Part shown: positions 8,867 through 23,126 of the stretch, piece by piece | Position numbering within the stretch: the first letter of the stretch is position 1 | Layout of the letters: the number at the start of each line of letters is the position of its first letter | DNA from: CADEED01 sp964444835 | Lineage (GTDB): Bacteria > Pseudomonadota > Gammaproteobacteria > Steroidobacterales > Steroidobacteraceae | Direction: 5' to 3' | Assembly (NCBI GenBank): GCA_964444835.1 | Contig: CAYUIT010000001.1 | Span: 248,001-312,000, forward strand | Length of the DNA stretch: 64,000 nucleotides | Made by a program: the position numbers and the translations under genes | The notes under the pieces: generated by a model | Databases searched by the model: none | What the model was told of the DNA's origin: nothing | What the model saw: only the letters and a program-made list of their open reading frames with translations

Positions 8867-10357
8867 ATGCGTTTCGACTTGTATAGGGACATCATCGCGA
8901 GTGGCGCGGATTGCCTCGCTGTCGGCGTGTACGACGACGGCGAATTGAGCACCGATGCCAAGCGCGTTGATAAGGCCACGGGCGGCCGCATTGCAGCGCT
9001 CATCAAGCGGGGCGATTTCAGTGGCAAGCTCACCGAGACGTTGCTCCTCACAGACTTGCCGAACCTGTCGAGCCCCCGCGTCATCTTGGTAGGCCTCGGT
9101 GCCGCCGGCGATCTGCCGCGCAAAGCGTGGCGCCGTGCGAATGCAGCCGCCATTGCCACGGCATGCCGCACCAAGGCGCACTCACTCGCGCTTGGGCTAC
9201 CCCGGCCGGCGGCCAAGTTGCTGGACGACGCTGTGTTCGGTCGAGTGATTGCGGAGCTCACAGGGAATGCGCTGTATCGCATCAACGATCTCAAAAGCAG
9301 CAAGAAGCCGCCTGCGCCGTCGCTCGAAAAAGTGCTCGTCGCTGCCGCCGGTGCAGCTGCTAACACGAAGATCAAGCGGGGCTTCGCTGAAGGCACGGCG
9401 CTCAGTGAAGGCGCGCGCACGCTGCGCAACCTCGCGAATTTGCCGGGTAACGTTTGCACGCCTGCTTACCTTGCCAAGCAGGCGGAAGCCATTGCGGCGA
9501 AGTACAAATCCGTTTCCGTCAAGGTGTTAGGCCTCGACGAAATCAAGAAAGAGAAAATGGGTTGCTTCCTCGCGGTGAGCCAAGGCAGCGAGCAGCCGCC
9601 GCGCTTCATCGTGCTCCAGCACAAGCATCCGAAAGCAAAGCGCGCACCTACGGTGCTCGTCGGCAAAGGCATCACGTTCGACACCGGCGGCATCTCGCTC
9701 AAAGACCCACCCGGCATGGACGAGATGAAATTCGACATGAGCGGCGCTGCTGCAGTGTTGGGCGCCATCACGATGGCCGCCGAATTGAATCTACCGCTCA
9801 ACTTGGTCGGGCTCGTCGCGGCTTGCGAAAACATGCCGAGTGGCCGCGCCATCAAGCCGGGCGATGTCGTAACCAGCGCCTCCGGGCAAACGGTTGAGAT
9901 CTTGAACACCGATGCCGAGGGTCGGCTGATTCTGAGCGATGCCTTGCATTACGCACGCCGCTTCGAGCCGGAGATCGTGGTCGATATCGCCACGCTGACC
10001 GGCGCGATCGTCGTGGCACTCGGCGCGCACCACACTGGCGTATTCTCGAACAACGACGCGCTCGCGCGCGAACTCGTCGAGTGCGGCATACGCGCAGACG
10101 ATCGCGCTTGGCACATGCCGCTCGCCGACGAATACGGCGATCAATTGAAGAGTAACTTCGCCGACATGGCCAACGTCGCTGGTCGCGACGGCGGCTCATG
10201 CACGGCCGCCGCATTCCTCGGCAAGTTCACGCATGGGCTCACGTGGGCGCATCTCGACATTGCGGGCACGGCGTACCTCGGCGGCGCTAACAAGGGCAGC
10301 ACCGGGCGCCCCATGGGATTGCTGACAGACTTTTTGGTCAATCGTGCCGCGCGTTGA
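8867..10357 (+). CDS. pepA: leucyl aminopeptidase (M17)
   Basis: A 496-residue M17 metallopeptidase that removes N-terminal residues from peptides in the cytoplasm; in enterobacteria PepA also binds DNA in Xer recombination and carAB control. The C-terminal catalytic domain shows VGKGITFDTGGISLKDP, MKFDMSGAA and the signature NTDAEGRLILSD, carrying the lysine, aspartate and glutamate ligands of the two-zinc centre. A good ribosome-binding site (aaggag, 8855-8860) precedes the ATG. A second, more divergent M17 gene lies at 57732. Confidence 0.96.
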   Translation: MRFDLYRDIIASGADCLAVGVYDDGELSTDAKRVDKATGGRIAALIKRGDFSGKLTETLLLTDLPNLSSPRVILVGLGAAGDLPRKAWRRANAAAIATACRTKAHSLALGLPRPAAKLLDDAVFGRVIAELTGNALYRINDLKSSKKPPAPSLEKVLVAAAGAAANTKIKRGFAEGTALSEGARTLRNLANLPGNVCTPAYLAKQAEAIAAKYKSVSVKVLGLDEIKKEKMGCFLAVSQGSEQPPRFIVLQHKHPKAKRAPTVLVGKGITFDTGGISLKDPPGMDEMKFDMSGAAAVLGAITMAAELNLPLNLVGLVAACENMPSGRAIKPGDVVTSASGQTVEILNTDAEGRLILSDALHYARRFEPEIVVDIATLTGAIVVALGAHHTGVFSNNDALARELVECGIRADDRAWHMPLADEYGDQLKSNFADMANVAGRDGGSCTAAAFLGKFTHGLTWAHLDIAGTAYLGGANKGSTGRPMGLLTDFLVNRAAR

Positions 10358-10787
10358 TTTCTACGTCACTGACGATGCCAGCCCCGACGCGCGCGCACGC
10401 CTCGCGTGCCGTATCGTCGAGAAGGCCTACCAAGCGGAGCAGCGCGTGCTGGTGCGTTGCCTCTCCGATGAGCATTTGGCCCGCATCGACGATTTGCTGT
10501 GGACGTTCGGCGATGGCAGCTTCGTGCCGCACGAGCCGGCTGCCCGCGAGAATGTTCCGCTCGAAGCGCCCGTCGTCCTAACGACTCACCAAACTCCATC
10601 CGGAGCTTGGCAAGTACTCGTCAATTTATCGGATGAGCTACCGCCTGATTGGCAACGCTTCGAGCGCGTTGCCGAGGTGCTCGATGCTAACGCCGACACC
10701 CGGAATCGCGCGCGCGCGCGCTTTCGCGCCTATCGTGAGGCCGGCAGCGCGCCCGAAACCCACACCGTATCCCCGTCGTCTCGTTGA
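10344..10787 (+). CDS. holC: DNA polymerase III subunit chi
   Basis: A 147-residue HolC. The chi subunit links the clamp loader to single-strand binding protein at the replication fork. The opening PRVDFYVTDD, the ACRIVEKAYQAEQRVLVRC helix-strand and the LWTFGDGSFVPHE segment are typical of the family. GTG at 10344 is the only start that keeps the N-terminal strand; it overlaps the end of pepA by 14 bases. The gene sits between pepA and valS as in many Gammaproteobacteria. Confidence 0.93.
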   Translation: MPRVDFYVTDDASPDARARLACRIVEKAYQAEQRVLVRCLSDEHLARIDDLLWTFGDGSFVPHEPAARENVPLEAPVVLTTHQTPSGAWQVLVNLSDELPPDWQRFERVAEVLDANADTRNRARARFRAYREAGSAPETHTVSPSSR

Positions 10788-10801
10788 ACTAGCCCTGCCG
10801 C

Positions 10802-13600
<2,799 letters not shown>

Positions 13601-13669
13601 GAGCATCATCACGTTTGCGGGCCTCCCAGCCCGGGTATGCTTGGCTGAAATAAGTTAAGGCGACCCCGC

Positions 13670-14623
<954 letters not shown>

Positions 14624-14634
14624 GAGATCGCACG

Positions 14635-15621
14635 GTGCTCCAGCGGCTTCGCCAAGCGCTCGCCGTCCGTTCAGCGGCTTGGGTGAAGCGTCGCCAGGGT
14701 GACGACAGCACGCCGCTCAGCATCCACGGGCGCCGTGTCTACATTCTGCCGACCAAAGCGGGCATCGGCTTTGCCGGCTTGCTGTTCTTCATGTTGTTAG
14801 CTGGGCTCAATTACAACAACAGCTCCGCTTTGTTTCTGACGTTTTGGCTGGCGGGCTTTTTGGTTGTCAGCATGCACCTGACGCACCGCAATCTGCTCGG
14901 CACGCGCGTGCTCGGGCTCGCCACGCAAGACGGCTTTGCGAGCGAGTCCGGCAAGGTCATCGTGACGCTGCACAACGAAGCCGCGGCACAACGCGGCTTG
15001 CTCGTGGCAAGGATCGGGACACAGGCGAGTTCCACAATCGATCTGCCGGCACGCGAGGTGCGACGCTGGGAAATCGACGTCGCATTGCCGCGCCGTGGCG
15101 TTTGGCTCGTGCCACGAGTTCGCATCGCGACACGATTCCCGTTCGGTCTCTTCGAAGCGTGGACGTGGCTGCATCTACCGGCCACCGTGTTGGCCTACCC
15201 TGCCCCGCAAGGCACACGCCCACCGCCGCTGTCGAGTTCCACCGGCCGCGAATCGCAGGCCCTGCATCGCGCGGGCGATGACGAATGGAGCTCGTTGCGA
15301 GACTTTCGCGACGGCGATTCCCCGCGTCAGGTGGCCTGGCGTGCTTACGCTCGCGGTGGCAACTTGTTAGTCAAAGAGTATGAGTCGCCCGCGGGCGACC
15401 AGCGCGTCTTCGCGTTCGCCGACGTCGCACACCTGCCGCTCGAGACAGCCCTCGGACAACTCGCGAGCTGGTGCGTCAATGCGCATGCTCACGGCGAGCG
15501 TTTTGGCCTCGACCTCGGCCAGGAAGTCCTCGCACCGGAGGATGGCCTTGCACACCGCGACCGCTGCCTTGGCGCGCTGGCGCGCTTTCGCGCGGAGCCC
15601 ATACCGCTGGAGCGTTCATGA
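14635..15621 (+). CDS. DUF58 domain protein
   Basis: A 328-residue protein with two adjacent membrane helices (about residues 45-85) and a C-terminal DUF58 region whose signature is visible in DEWSSLRDFRDGDSPRQVAW. DUF58 proteins have a vWA-like fold and travel with MoxR ATPases. The GTG start has a clear GGAG site at 14623-14626. The stop overlaps the ATG of the transglutaminase gene by four bases. The exact function of this family is not established. Confidence 0.88.
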   Translation: MLQRLRQALAVRSAAWVKRRQGDDSTPLSIHGRRVYILPTKAGIGFAGLLFFMLLAGLNYNNSSALFLTFWLAGFLVVSMHLTHRNLLGTRVLGLATQDGFASESGKVIVTLHNEAAAQRGLLVARIGTQASSTIDLPAREVRRWEIDVALPRRGVWLVPRVRIATRFPFGLFEAWTWLHLPATVLAYPAPQGTRPPPLSSSTGRESQALHRAGDDEWSSLRDFRDGDSPRQVAWRAYARGGNLLVKEYESPAGDQRVFAFADVAHLPLETALGQLASWCVNAHAHGERFGLDLGQEVLAPEDGLAHRDRCLGALARFRAEPIPLERS

Positions 15622-17636
15622 GCCGTGCTGCCAGTTGGCGCCTCGCGCTCGATGCCGAACAGACGGCGGCGCTCGCGCCGATCGTCGTGCTGTTGTTCGC
15701 GTCCGCCCTACACGCCACGGATTTGCCAGTCTGGTCGCTACTCGCCGTCGTGGGCGCCGCAGCCGTCCGTTTCGCCATCATCACCGGTTGGCTACCCGCG
15801 TTCAGTCATCGTCGGCTAATCCGCACTGGATTTGCGCTGGCCGCATTCGGCAGTTTGCTCGCGGTCTACGCCGCTTTTCGCACGCTGAACGGCTTGCAAG
15901 CAGGCTCGACGCTGCTGGTCCTGATGGGCGCTTTGAAGCTGCTCGAGTCGCGCACGCGGCGCGACGAACTCGTCGTCATCGCCGTCGCGCTGTTCCTCTT
16001 GTTAGCCGCGTGCCTCGCAAGCCAAACATTGACGCGTGCACCCCTTTATGCCGCCGTCGCATGGGCGGCATGCACAGCCATTGCGCTTGGCGCGCAGCGT
16101 TCAGCGCAGCAGTCGATTGCGGCAGCGCTGCGGCTCGCCGGCCGGTCCCTGCTGCTCGCATTACCCGTGGCAGCGCTTTTCTTCCTGTTCTTTCCGCGGC
16201 TCGCAGGTCAGTTCTGGGCGCTACCATCGAGCGGCGCCGCGACGACCGGCCTCAGCGACGAGATGTCACCCGGGACCATCGATCAGTTGATCCAGGACTA
16301 CGAGCCCGCCTTCCGCGTCGTCTTCGAGTCCTCGCCGCCGCCGCCCGCGCAACGCTATTGGCGCGGACCGGTGCTGACACAGTTCGATGGGGTGACCTGG
16401 CGACGTACGCCAGGCGTGCCGTACCGCGAGCCGCCCGTTGAGTTGTTAGGCTCACCCATACGCTACAAAGTGACCCTTGAGCCCTCGAATCGGCGCTGGT
16501 GGTTTGCGCTCGAGTCCGTGGCCGAGGCGCCGCGCCGCGGCGTGTACCTGACGCCCGACAAACAACTGATCTCGATCGAACCTGTCAGCGAAGTGACGAG
16601 CTACTCGGCACGCTCGTACCTGGAGACGCGGCCGGTCGGCGAGCTGTCGCCGCTCGCGCGGCGGATTCACACTGATTTGCGCCGTGCGCGCAATCCGCGC
16701 ACTCGGGAGTTTGCCGCAGCGCTGCGCGCACGCCACCCAGACGACGCTGCGTTCGCCAATGCGATGCTCGAGCACTTCCGCACCGAGGGGTTTGAGTACA
16801 GCTTGGAGCCGCCACGCACGTCTCTCGATACGGTTGATGAGTTTCTTTTCGAAACGAAACTCGGCTTCTGCGGCCACTATGCGTCCGCGTTCGCCACGGT
16901 GATGCGCGCGGGCGGCATCCCAGCCCGCGTAGTCACCGGCTATTTGGGCGGCGAATGGAACCCGATCGGCGGCTATCTCATCGTGCGCCACTCGGACGCA
17001 CATGCGTGGACCGAAGTGTGGTTCGAAGGCCGCGGCTGGGTGCGATTCGATCCCACGGGAGTCGTGGAGCCCGAACGCCTCAATCGCGGCGTCATCGACT
17101 TGCTGCCCGACTCGATGTCGGGCCCTGCGCGGTTGTTCCACGAGTCCGCGTTTTTGTCGCGGATGGCCATGATGTGGGATGGTGCCAATCACTGGTGGCG
17201 CCAGAACGTCGTGGAGTTCGATATTCGCAGTCAGTTGCGTTTACTCGAACGCCTCGGCTTCGGTGACGCCGGGTGGCGCGGTCTCGGAATCGCCCTCGCC
17301 ATCGGCTTCATTGCGTGGATGATTGCGATTGCCTTCGCTCTCCGCCGCTTCCTCGACCGACGCCGACCCGACGCCGTGGCCAAGATTTGGCTTAGCTTCT
17401 GCGCCAAGTGCGCGCGGCTGGTACCCGCCCGGGCCGCACACGAGCCGGCACTCGATTTCGCCACGCGCGTTGCCAAGGCGAGGCCCGATCTACGCGCCGA
17501 CGCGCTGGCGATCGCCGCGCGCTACAACGCGTTGCGGTTCGGTCGGCAATCTGCGCACGCGATCGACGCGGCCGACTTGCGGCAGTTCGCAAGCGACGTG
17601 CGACGCTTTGCCGCCGAGAGCGGCAGACCGCGCTAG
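15618..17636 (+). CDS. TgpA-type transglutaminase-like membrane protein
   Basis: A 672-residue protein with six or so N-terminal membrane helices (DUF3488 region), a periplasmic transglutaminase-like domain, another membrane helix (around residues 560-580) and a cytoplasmic DUF4129 tail. The catalytic triad is intact: C418 in LGFCGHYASAF, H462 in SDAHAWTEVW and D478 in VRFDPTG. This is the TgpA architecture; in Pseudomonas aeruginosa TgpA is important for viability, with an undefined substrate. The ATG overlaps the DUF58 stop (ATGA), and an upstream extension of the frame lies inside that gene and is not used. Confidence 0.9.
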   Translation: MSRAASWRLALDAEQTAALAPIVVLLFASALHATDLPVWSLLAVVGAAAVRFAIITGWLPAFSHRRLIRTGFALAAFGSLLAVYAAFRTLNGLQAGSTLLVLMGALKLLESRTRRDELVVIAVALFLLLAACLASQTLTRAPLYAAVAWAACTAIALGAQRSAQQSIAAALRLAGRSLLLALPVAALFFLFFPRLAGQFWALPSSGAATTGLSDEMSPGTIDQLIQDYEPAFRVVFESSPPPPAQRYWRGPVLTQFDGVTWRRTPGVPYREPPVELLGSPIRYKVTLEPSNRRWWFALESVAEAPRRGVYLTPDKQLISIEPVSEVTSYSARSYLETRPVGELSPLARRIHTDLRRARNPRTREFAAALRARHPDDAAFANAMLEHFRTEGFEYSLEPPRTSLDTVDEFLFETKLGFCGHYASAFATVMRAGGIPARVVTGYLGGEWNPIGGYLIVRHSDAHAWTEVWFEGRGWVRFDPTGVVEPERLNRGVIDLLPDSMSGPARLFHESAFLSRMAMMWDGANHWWRQNVVEFDIRSQLRLLERLGFGDAGWRGLGIALAIGFIAWMIAIAFALRRFLDRRRPDAVAKIWLSFCAKCARLVPARAAHEPALDFATRVAKARPDLRADALAIAARYNALRFGRQSAHAIDAADLRQFASDVRRFAAESGRPR

Positions 17637-17639
17637 AAT
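17634..17639 (+). promoter_or_regulatory. possible -10 element upstream of acyl-CoA-binding protein
   Basis: TAGAAT overlaps the tgpA stop codon and lies 40 bases before the acyl-CoA-binding protein start, in a very GC-rich context. No convincing -35 hexamer is seen at standard spacing, so this is only a candidate. Confidence 0.3.
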
Positions 17640-17678
17640 TTGCTCGCCGGCCCCAATGAGGCCGTGAGGGGAATTCAC

Positions 17679-17942
17679 ATGGCAGACATCAAGAAGGCCT
17701 TCGCCACCGCAGCGAAGGAAGTGACGAAACTACCGAAGCGCCCGAGCGATAGCCAAATGCTTGAGCTCTACGCCCTTTACAAGCAAGGTACAGAAGGCGA
17801 CGTGTCAGGCGAGCGTCCAGGCATGCTCAATATCACGGGCCGTGCAAAGTACGATGCGTGGGCGAAGCGCAAAGGGATGGCGCAAGATAAAGCGATGCAG
17901 GGGTACATCGATCTTGTGGCAAAGCTCAAAAAGGGCACGTGA
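17679..17942 (+). CDS. acyl-CoA-binding protein
   Basis: An 87-residue ACBP, a small four-helix protein that binds long-chain acyl-CoA esters. The signature region LYALYKQGTEGDVSGERPG is followed by KYDAWAKRKGMAQDKAMQGYI, which contains the conserved tyrosine and lysine that contact the CoA. The ATG has a ribosome-binding site (gaggggaa) just upstream; the longer in-frame extension is unlikely. ACBP is widespread in eukaryotes and scattered in bacteria. The stop is overlapped by the start of the next gene, suggesting co-expression with an MtfA-like peptidase. Confidence 0.94.
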   Translation: MADIKKAFATAAKEVTKLPKRPSDSQMLELYALYKQGTEGDVSGERPGMLNITGRAKYDAWAKRKGMAQDKAMQGYIDLVAKLKKGT

Positions 17943-18787
17943 TCGCATTCGATATCGGTCTCACACTACTGATCCTTGCGGGTCTTGCCCTGTTGGCGTG
18001 GTGGGGCACCCGCATCTCCGCCGAGCGACGCCGCCAAGCGGTTCGTACACAACCGTTTCAGGACGCTTGGCGAGAAATCTTGCGTCGGCGCATGCCGCTC
18101 TACGCCACGATGCCGCCCGATCTGCAGGTACGTCTGGAGCGCCAAACGCTCGATTTCTTGTCGCGCGTGGAGCTGATCGGTTGCGACGGCCTTGAGATCA
18201 CGCCTGAGATGCGCATCGTCATCGCAGGCCACGCGGCGCTGCTCGCGCTCAAGCATGGCTCGTCGATCTACAGCGCATTGCGCACCGTATTGGTGTATCC
18301 CACCGAGTTCGTCGCGCCAATTCACGAAGAAGACGCTGCGGGCGTCGTCACCGAGGGCGAGGATGTTCTGTCGGGCCAAGCGATCGATACGGAACAGATC
18401 GTCTTGTCGTGGCAAGACATCGTCGCGCCCCCGCCCGGCGTCGGCGCCTGGAATCTCGCGCTGCATGAGTTCGCCCACTACATCGATGAGACTTTTGACG
18501 GCGCGCTCTCGGCTCGGCCTGCCGCGCGCGGCGGTGCGAGCACGTGGCACGACGTATTCGAAGCGGAGTTCGAGCGGCTGCAGACGACGCCTGCGGAAGC
18601 GGACGAGACCGTCATCGATCCCTATGGCGCCGAGGATCCGGCGGAGTTCTTCGCGACTGCCACAGAGGCCTTCTTCGAGCGCGCAAGCGACATGCGCGCC
18701 AGGCATCTGGAACTATACGGGTTGTTAGCCGAGTTCTACGGCGTCGACCCGGCTAGCTGGCAGGCGCCCCGCACGGCGCCTCACTAG
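17939..18787 (+). CDS. MtfA-like zinc peptidase (M90)
   Basis: A 282-residue M90 family metallopeptidase. An N-terminal hydrophobic helix (IGLTLLILAGLALLAWWG) precedes a domain with the zinc motif HEFAH (H176, E177, H180) and a downstream AEFFATATEAFFE helix that supplies the third ligand. In Escherichia coli MtfA interacts with the repressor Mlc and so affects glucose uptake; whether that applies here is unknown. The GTG start overlaps the ACBP stop. Its stop codon TAG and the stop of the convergent UMF1 gene share the tetramer CTAG. Confidence 0.9.
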   Translation: MIAFDIGLTLLILAGLALLAWWGTRISAERRRQAVRTQPFQDAWREILRRRMPLYATMPPDLQVRLERQTLDFLSRVELIGCDGLEITPEMRIVIAGHAALLALKHGSSIYSALRTVLVYPTEFVAPIHEEDAAGVVTEGEDVLSGQAIDTEQIVLSWQDIVAPPPGVGAWNLALHEFAHYIDETFDGALSARPAARGGASTWHDVFEAEFERLQTTPAEADETVIDPYGAEDPAEFFATATEAFFERASDMRARHLELYGLLAEFYGVDPASWQAPRTAPH

Positions 18788-20034
18788 GCGCGCGTCGGCA
18801 CTCGCAACAACAACACGGCACCGACGGCGAACAACAACAGCAACGAGATGATCGAGGCGCGTGCGTCACCCGTGATCGCCGCGACGACCGCAATCAATAG
18901 CGGGCCCAACACCGTCGCAAATTTGCCCATCATGTTGTAGAAACCGAAGAACTCCGCATTCTTGCCCGGCGGCACGAGTTGACCGAAGAACGAGCGCGAC
19001 AAGCTCTGCACGCCACCTTGTACGAGACCCACGACGACGGCCATCGCGTAGAACTCCTGAACCGTATCGAGGAAGTACGCGTACACCGTCACGGCGCCGT
19101 ACACGACGAGCCCCAACAAGATGCCGCGCTTGGCACCGATTCGCGCACCCAATGCCCCGAATGCAAGCGCTGCGGGAAACGCCACGAACTGAGTCAGCAG
19201 CAAAGCGGCTAACAACCCAGAGGCTGGCAAGCCAAGCGACAAGCCGTAGTCGATGGCCATCTTGATGATCGTGTTGACGGCGTCGATGTAGAACCAGTAA
19301 GCGACGAGAAACAGCACGACCGGGCGGTACTGCCGCACGTGCGACAGCGTATCCCGCAACTCCGCCAAACCTGCCCGAATGGCCGCACCGGTCGCGAGCG
19401 GCGGCGCTGCATAGCGTGGTTGCACGTCGCGCAGCAACGGCAACGAGAACAATAGCCACCAGAGCGCTACCGTCAGAAACGAGAGCTGAACCGCCTGTGC
19501 CGCGCCATCAAGCCCGAACCATGCGGGCTTCAACGTCATCAGCACATTAATGGTGAACAACACGCCGCCACCCAGATAGCCCGCTGCAAAACCAAATGCA
19601 GAGACGCGATCGAAGTCGTGCGGCTCCGCCACGTCGAGCAACATGGAGTCGTAGAACACGATCGCCCCGCTGAAGCCCATCGTCGCCACCACGAGCAGCG
19701 CCGCCGCCCACTGCCACTCGCCCTGCGCGACGAAATACATGCCCGCCGTTGCGGTCACGCCCACCAAGGTCCACGCCAATAAGAATTGCTTACGTCGCCC
19801 ACCCTTGTCCGCAACCGCGCCGAGCACCGGCGCGAGAATCGCGATCACGAGCCCTGCGATCGCGTTCGCAACGCCCAGACGCACGGTACTACTCGTGGCA
19901 TCGCCACCCGCGCTCCAAAATTGTTTGAAGAAGGTCGGAAAGAAGCCCGCCATGACGGTCGTGGCGAACGCCGAATTGGCCCAGTCATATAGGGCCCATG
20001 ACACGACAGGCCGACGCTTGAAAAGATCGCGCAC
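18784..20034 (-). CDS. UMF1-family MFS transporter
   Basis: A 416-residue major facilitator protein with about twelve helices. The opening VVSWALYDWANSAFATTVM is the hallmark of the UMF1 family, related to the fungal vacuole effluxer Atg22. The loop between helices 2 and 3 has the MFS motif in GAVADKGGRRKQF. The substrate is not known. The start is GTG at 20034, nine residues before the conserved motif, and no in-frame ATG fits better. Confidence 0.92.
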   Translation of the reverse strand: MRDLFKRRPVVSWALYDWANSAFATTVMAGFFPTFFKQFWSAGGDATSSTVRLGVANAIAGLVIAILAPVLGAVADKGGRRKQFLLAWTLVGVTATAGMYFVAQGEWQWAAALLVVATMGFSGAIVFYDSMLLDVAEPHDFDRVSAFGFAAGYLGGGVLFTINVLMTLKPAWFGLDGAAQAVQLSFLTVALWWLLFSLPLLRDVQPRYAAPPLATGAAIRAGLAELRDTLSHVRQYRPVVLFLVAYWFYIDAVNTIIKMAIDYGLSLGLPASGLLAALLLTQFVAFPAALAFGALGARIGAKRGILLGLVVYGAVTVYAYFLDTVQEFYAMAVVVGLVQGGVQSLSRSFFGQLVPPGKNAEFFGFYNMMGKFATVLGPLLIAVVAAITGDARASIISLLLLFAVGAVLLLRVPTRA

Positions 20035-20066
20035 GCCGCAAGGCTACCGCGTCGCGGCGCGCACGA

Positions 20067-20942
20067 CTACCGCGCCGTACTGGCCGCGAGAATCGCGCGC
20101 GTGAAGCGCGCCGCGCTATCTGCCGAATGCGCGAAGAACAGCGACGGCTCCGTGAGCTCGAGCTCGAGCACGCACGGCACGCCATGAGCGTCCCGAATCA
20201 AGTCAACGCGCGCATATAACGGCACGCCGCCTGGAATGACATTAACCGCGCGACGCGCAACCTCGAGCTCATCCGTGCCCGGCGTACGCGGCGTGATGCT
20301 CTCCGGCGCAAACAAGCCCTCGACCTCACCTGCCCCACGGCGCAACAGTGGGCCTTTGCGAATTGCATGACTGAACTCGCCCGCGAAGAACATCAGTGCG
20401 GTCTCGCCGAGGGAATCGACGCTCGACAAATACGGTTGCGTGAGCACGGTGCGGCCCTCCGCCAGCAACGCGTTCGCATGCGCGAGGGCCGCCGCGCGCT
20501 CGCTGGCGGCGAACCGTCGCGCACCGCGCGATCCCGCGCCGACCGACGGCTTCACGACCCACTCAGCGGCCTCTGGCAACTCCACAGGCTCACCGACGCG
20601 TGTGAATGCCGACGGGATGATGGGCACGCCGGCAGCCGCCAAATCACCCAAGTACTGTTTGTCGGTATTCCAGCGCACGATCTGCGGCGGATTGCGCAGG
20701 CGTGTTGCGCCGCTCGCACGCTCGGTCCACGCCAAGAACTCGGCAAGCCGGTCTACGTAGTCCCAGGTTGAGCGCAGCAGCGCAAGATCGAACGCCGACC
20801 AGGCGACACTCGTATCGTCCCAACTCACGATCGACACGGCAGCCCCCGCTTGCGCGAGCGCTTCCGCCAAGGGCGGCAAGTCCTCGTCGAGCGCGCGCGC
20901 AGCGTCGACCGTCACGAGGGCAATCTTGGGGCTGGCTGGCAT
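20067..20942 (-). CDS. ATP-grasp domain protein
   Basis: A 291-residue predicted ATP-grasp ligase. An N-terminal pre-grasp region with DLALLRSTWDYVDR leads to the ATP-binding part EWVVKPSVGAGSRGARRF, and a metal-binding acidic stretch CVLELELTEPSLFF lies near the C-terminus. This layout matches a family of small RimK/DdlB-like enzymes that includes the cycloserine enzyme DcsG, but the family is mostly uncharacterised and I assign no substrate. It lies between the UMF1 transporter and prfC on the same strand, with short gaps. Confidence 0.78.
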   Translation of the reverse strand: MPASPKIALVTVDAARALDEDLPPLAEALAQAGAAVSIVSWDDTSVAWSAFDLALLRSTWDYVDRLAEFLAWTERASGATRLRNPPQIVRWNTDKQYLGDLAAAGVPIIPSAFTRVGEPVELPEAAEWVVKPSVGAGSRGARRFAASERAAALAHANALLAEGRTVLTQPYLSSVDSLGETALMFFAGEFSHAIRKGPLLRRGAGEVEGLFAPESITPRTPGTDELEVARRAVNVIPGGVPLYARVDLIRDAHGVPCVLELELTEPSLFFAHSADSAARFTRAILAASTAR

Positions 20943-20968
20943 GTACGCAGTATCCGCCGGTTGGGTTG

Positions 20969-22555
<1,587 letters not shown>

Positions 22556-22624
22556 GGAAACGACAAGGGGTGGAAAAAAGGCCGCGGATTGTACCCGATC
22601 AGCCGAGCACTGCGGGCCCAGGAG

Positions 22625-23125
22625 TCAATCGACTCGGGTGCGACGCTCCAGCAATGACAGCCGCAGCACAGCCGCATCCTCCCGTCCGCCCGGTGCTTGG
22701 TAATACCCGCGTCGTACGCCGACTTGCTCGAAGCCCATCGATTGATAGAGGCGAATCGCCGCCAGATTGGACGGCCGCACCTCGAGAAACGCCTCGCCCA
22801 TTCCAGCGGCAGCACCACGATCCAGCAGGTACTCGAGTAACCGCCGCCCGAACCCGACCGAACGAAACTCCTCGAGCACGCACAAGTTGAGTATGTGGGC
22901 CTCGCCGGCCCCGATGCTCATCACGCCGTAGCCGATGATCTGGCCTTGCAAGTCGAGTACGCGGCACGTGTAGCCGACCCGTATGCAGTCGCGAAAAATG
23001 CCATCGCTCCATGGGAATGCGTAGGACTTGCGTTCGATCGCAATGATGCTCGGCACGTCCGACTCCAGCATCGGCCGGACGTTGACGCGCGGGAACTCGC
23101 GGAACTGATCAGCGGCCGTCGCCAT
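22625..23125 (-). CDS. rimI: ribosomal protein S18-alanine N-acetyltransferase
   Basis: A 166-residue GNAT acetyltransferase. The acetyl-CoA-binding loop is EEFRSVGFGRRLLEYLL, the preceding strand AHILNLCVL, and the C-terminal AAIRLYQSMGFEQVGVRRGYY is typical of RimI, which acetylates the N-terminus of ribosomal protein S18. ATG at 23125 begins one base past the upstream uracil-DNA glycosylase stop; a GTG at 23134 would add three residues and has a closer GGAG, so the start is uncertain by three codons. A rimI next to a type 4 uracil-DNA glycosylase is seen in other Proteobacteria. Confidence 0.92.
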   Translation of the reverse strand: MATAADQFREFPRVNVRPMLESDVPSIIAIERKSYAFPWSDGIFRDCIRVGYTCRVLDLQGQIIGYGVMSIGAGEAHILNLCVLEEFRSVGFGRRLLEYLLDRGAAAGMGEAFLEVRPSNLAAIRLYQSMGFEQVGVRRGYYQAPGGREDAAVLRLSLLERRTRVD

Positions 23126-23126
23126 G

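Noticed and set aside
16452..17192. Long minus-strand open frame of 246 codons inside tgpA
   Set aside because: It is opposite a gene with an intact catalytic triad, its translation is Arg/His-rich without any recognisable domain, and long antisense frames are expected in GC-rich DNA.
17966..18706. Minus-strand open frame of 246 codons inside the MtfA-like gene
   Set aside because: It mirrors the M90 peptidase coding frame, has no ribosome-binding site and shows shadow-type composition.
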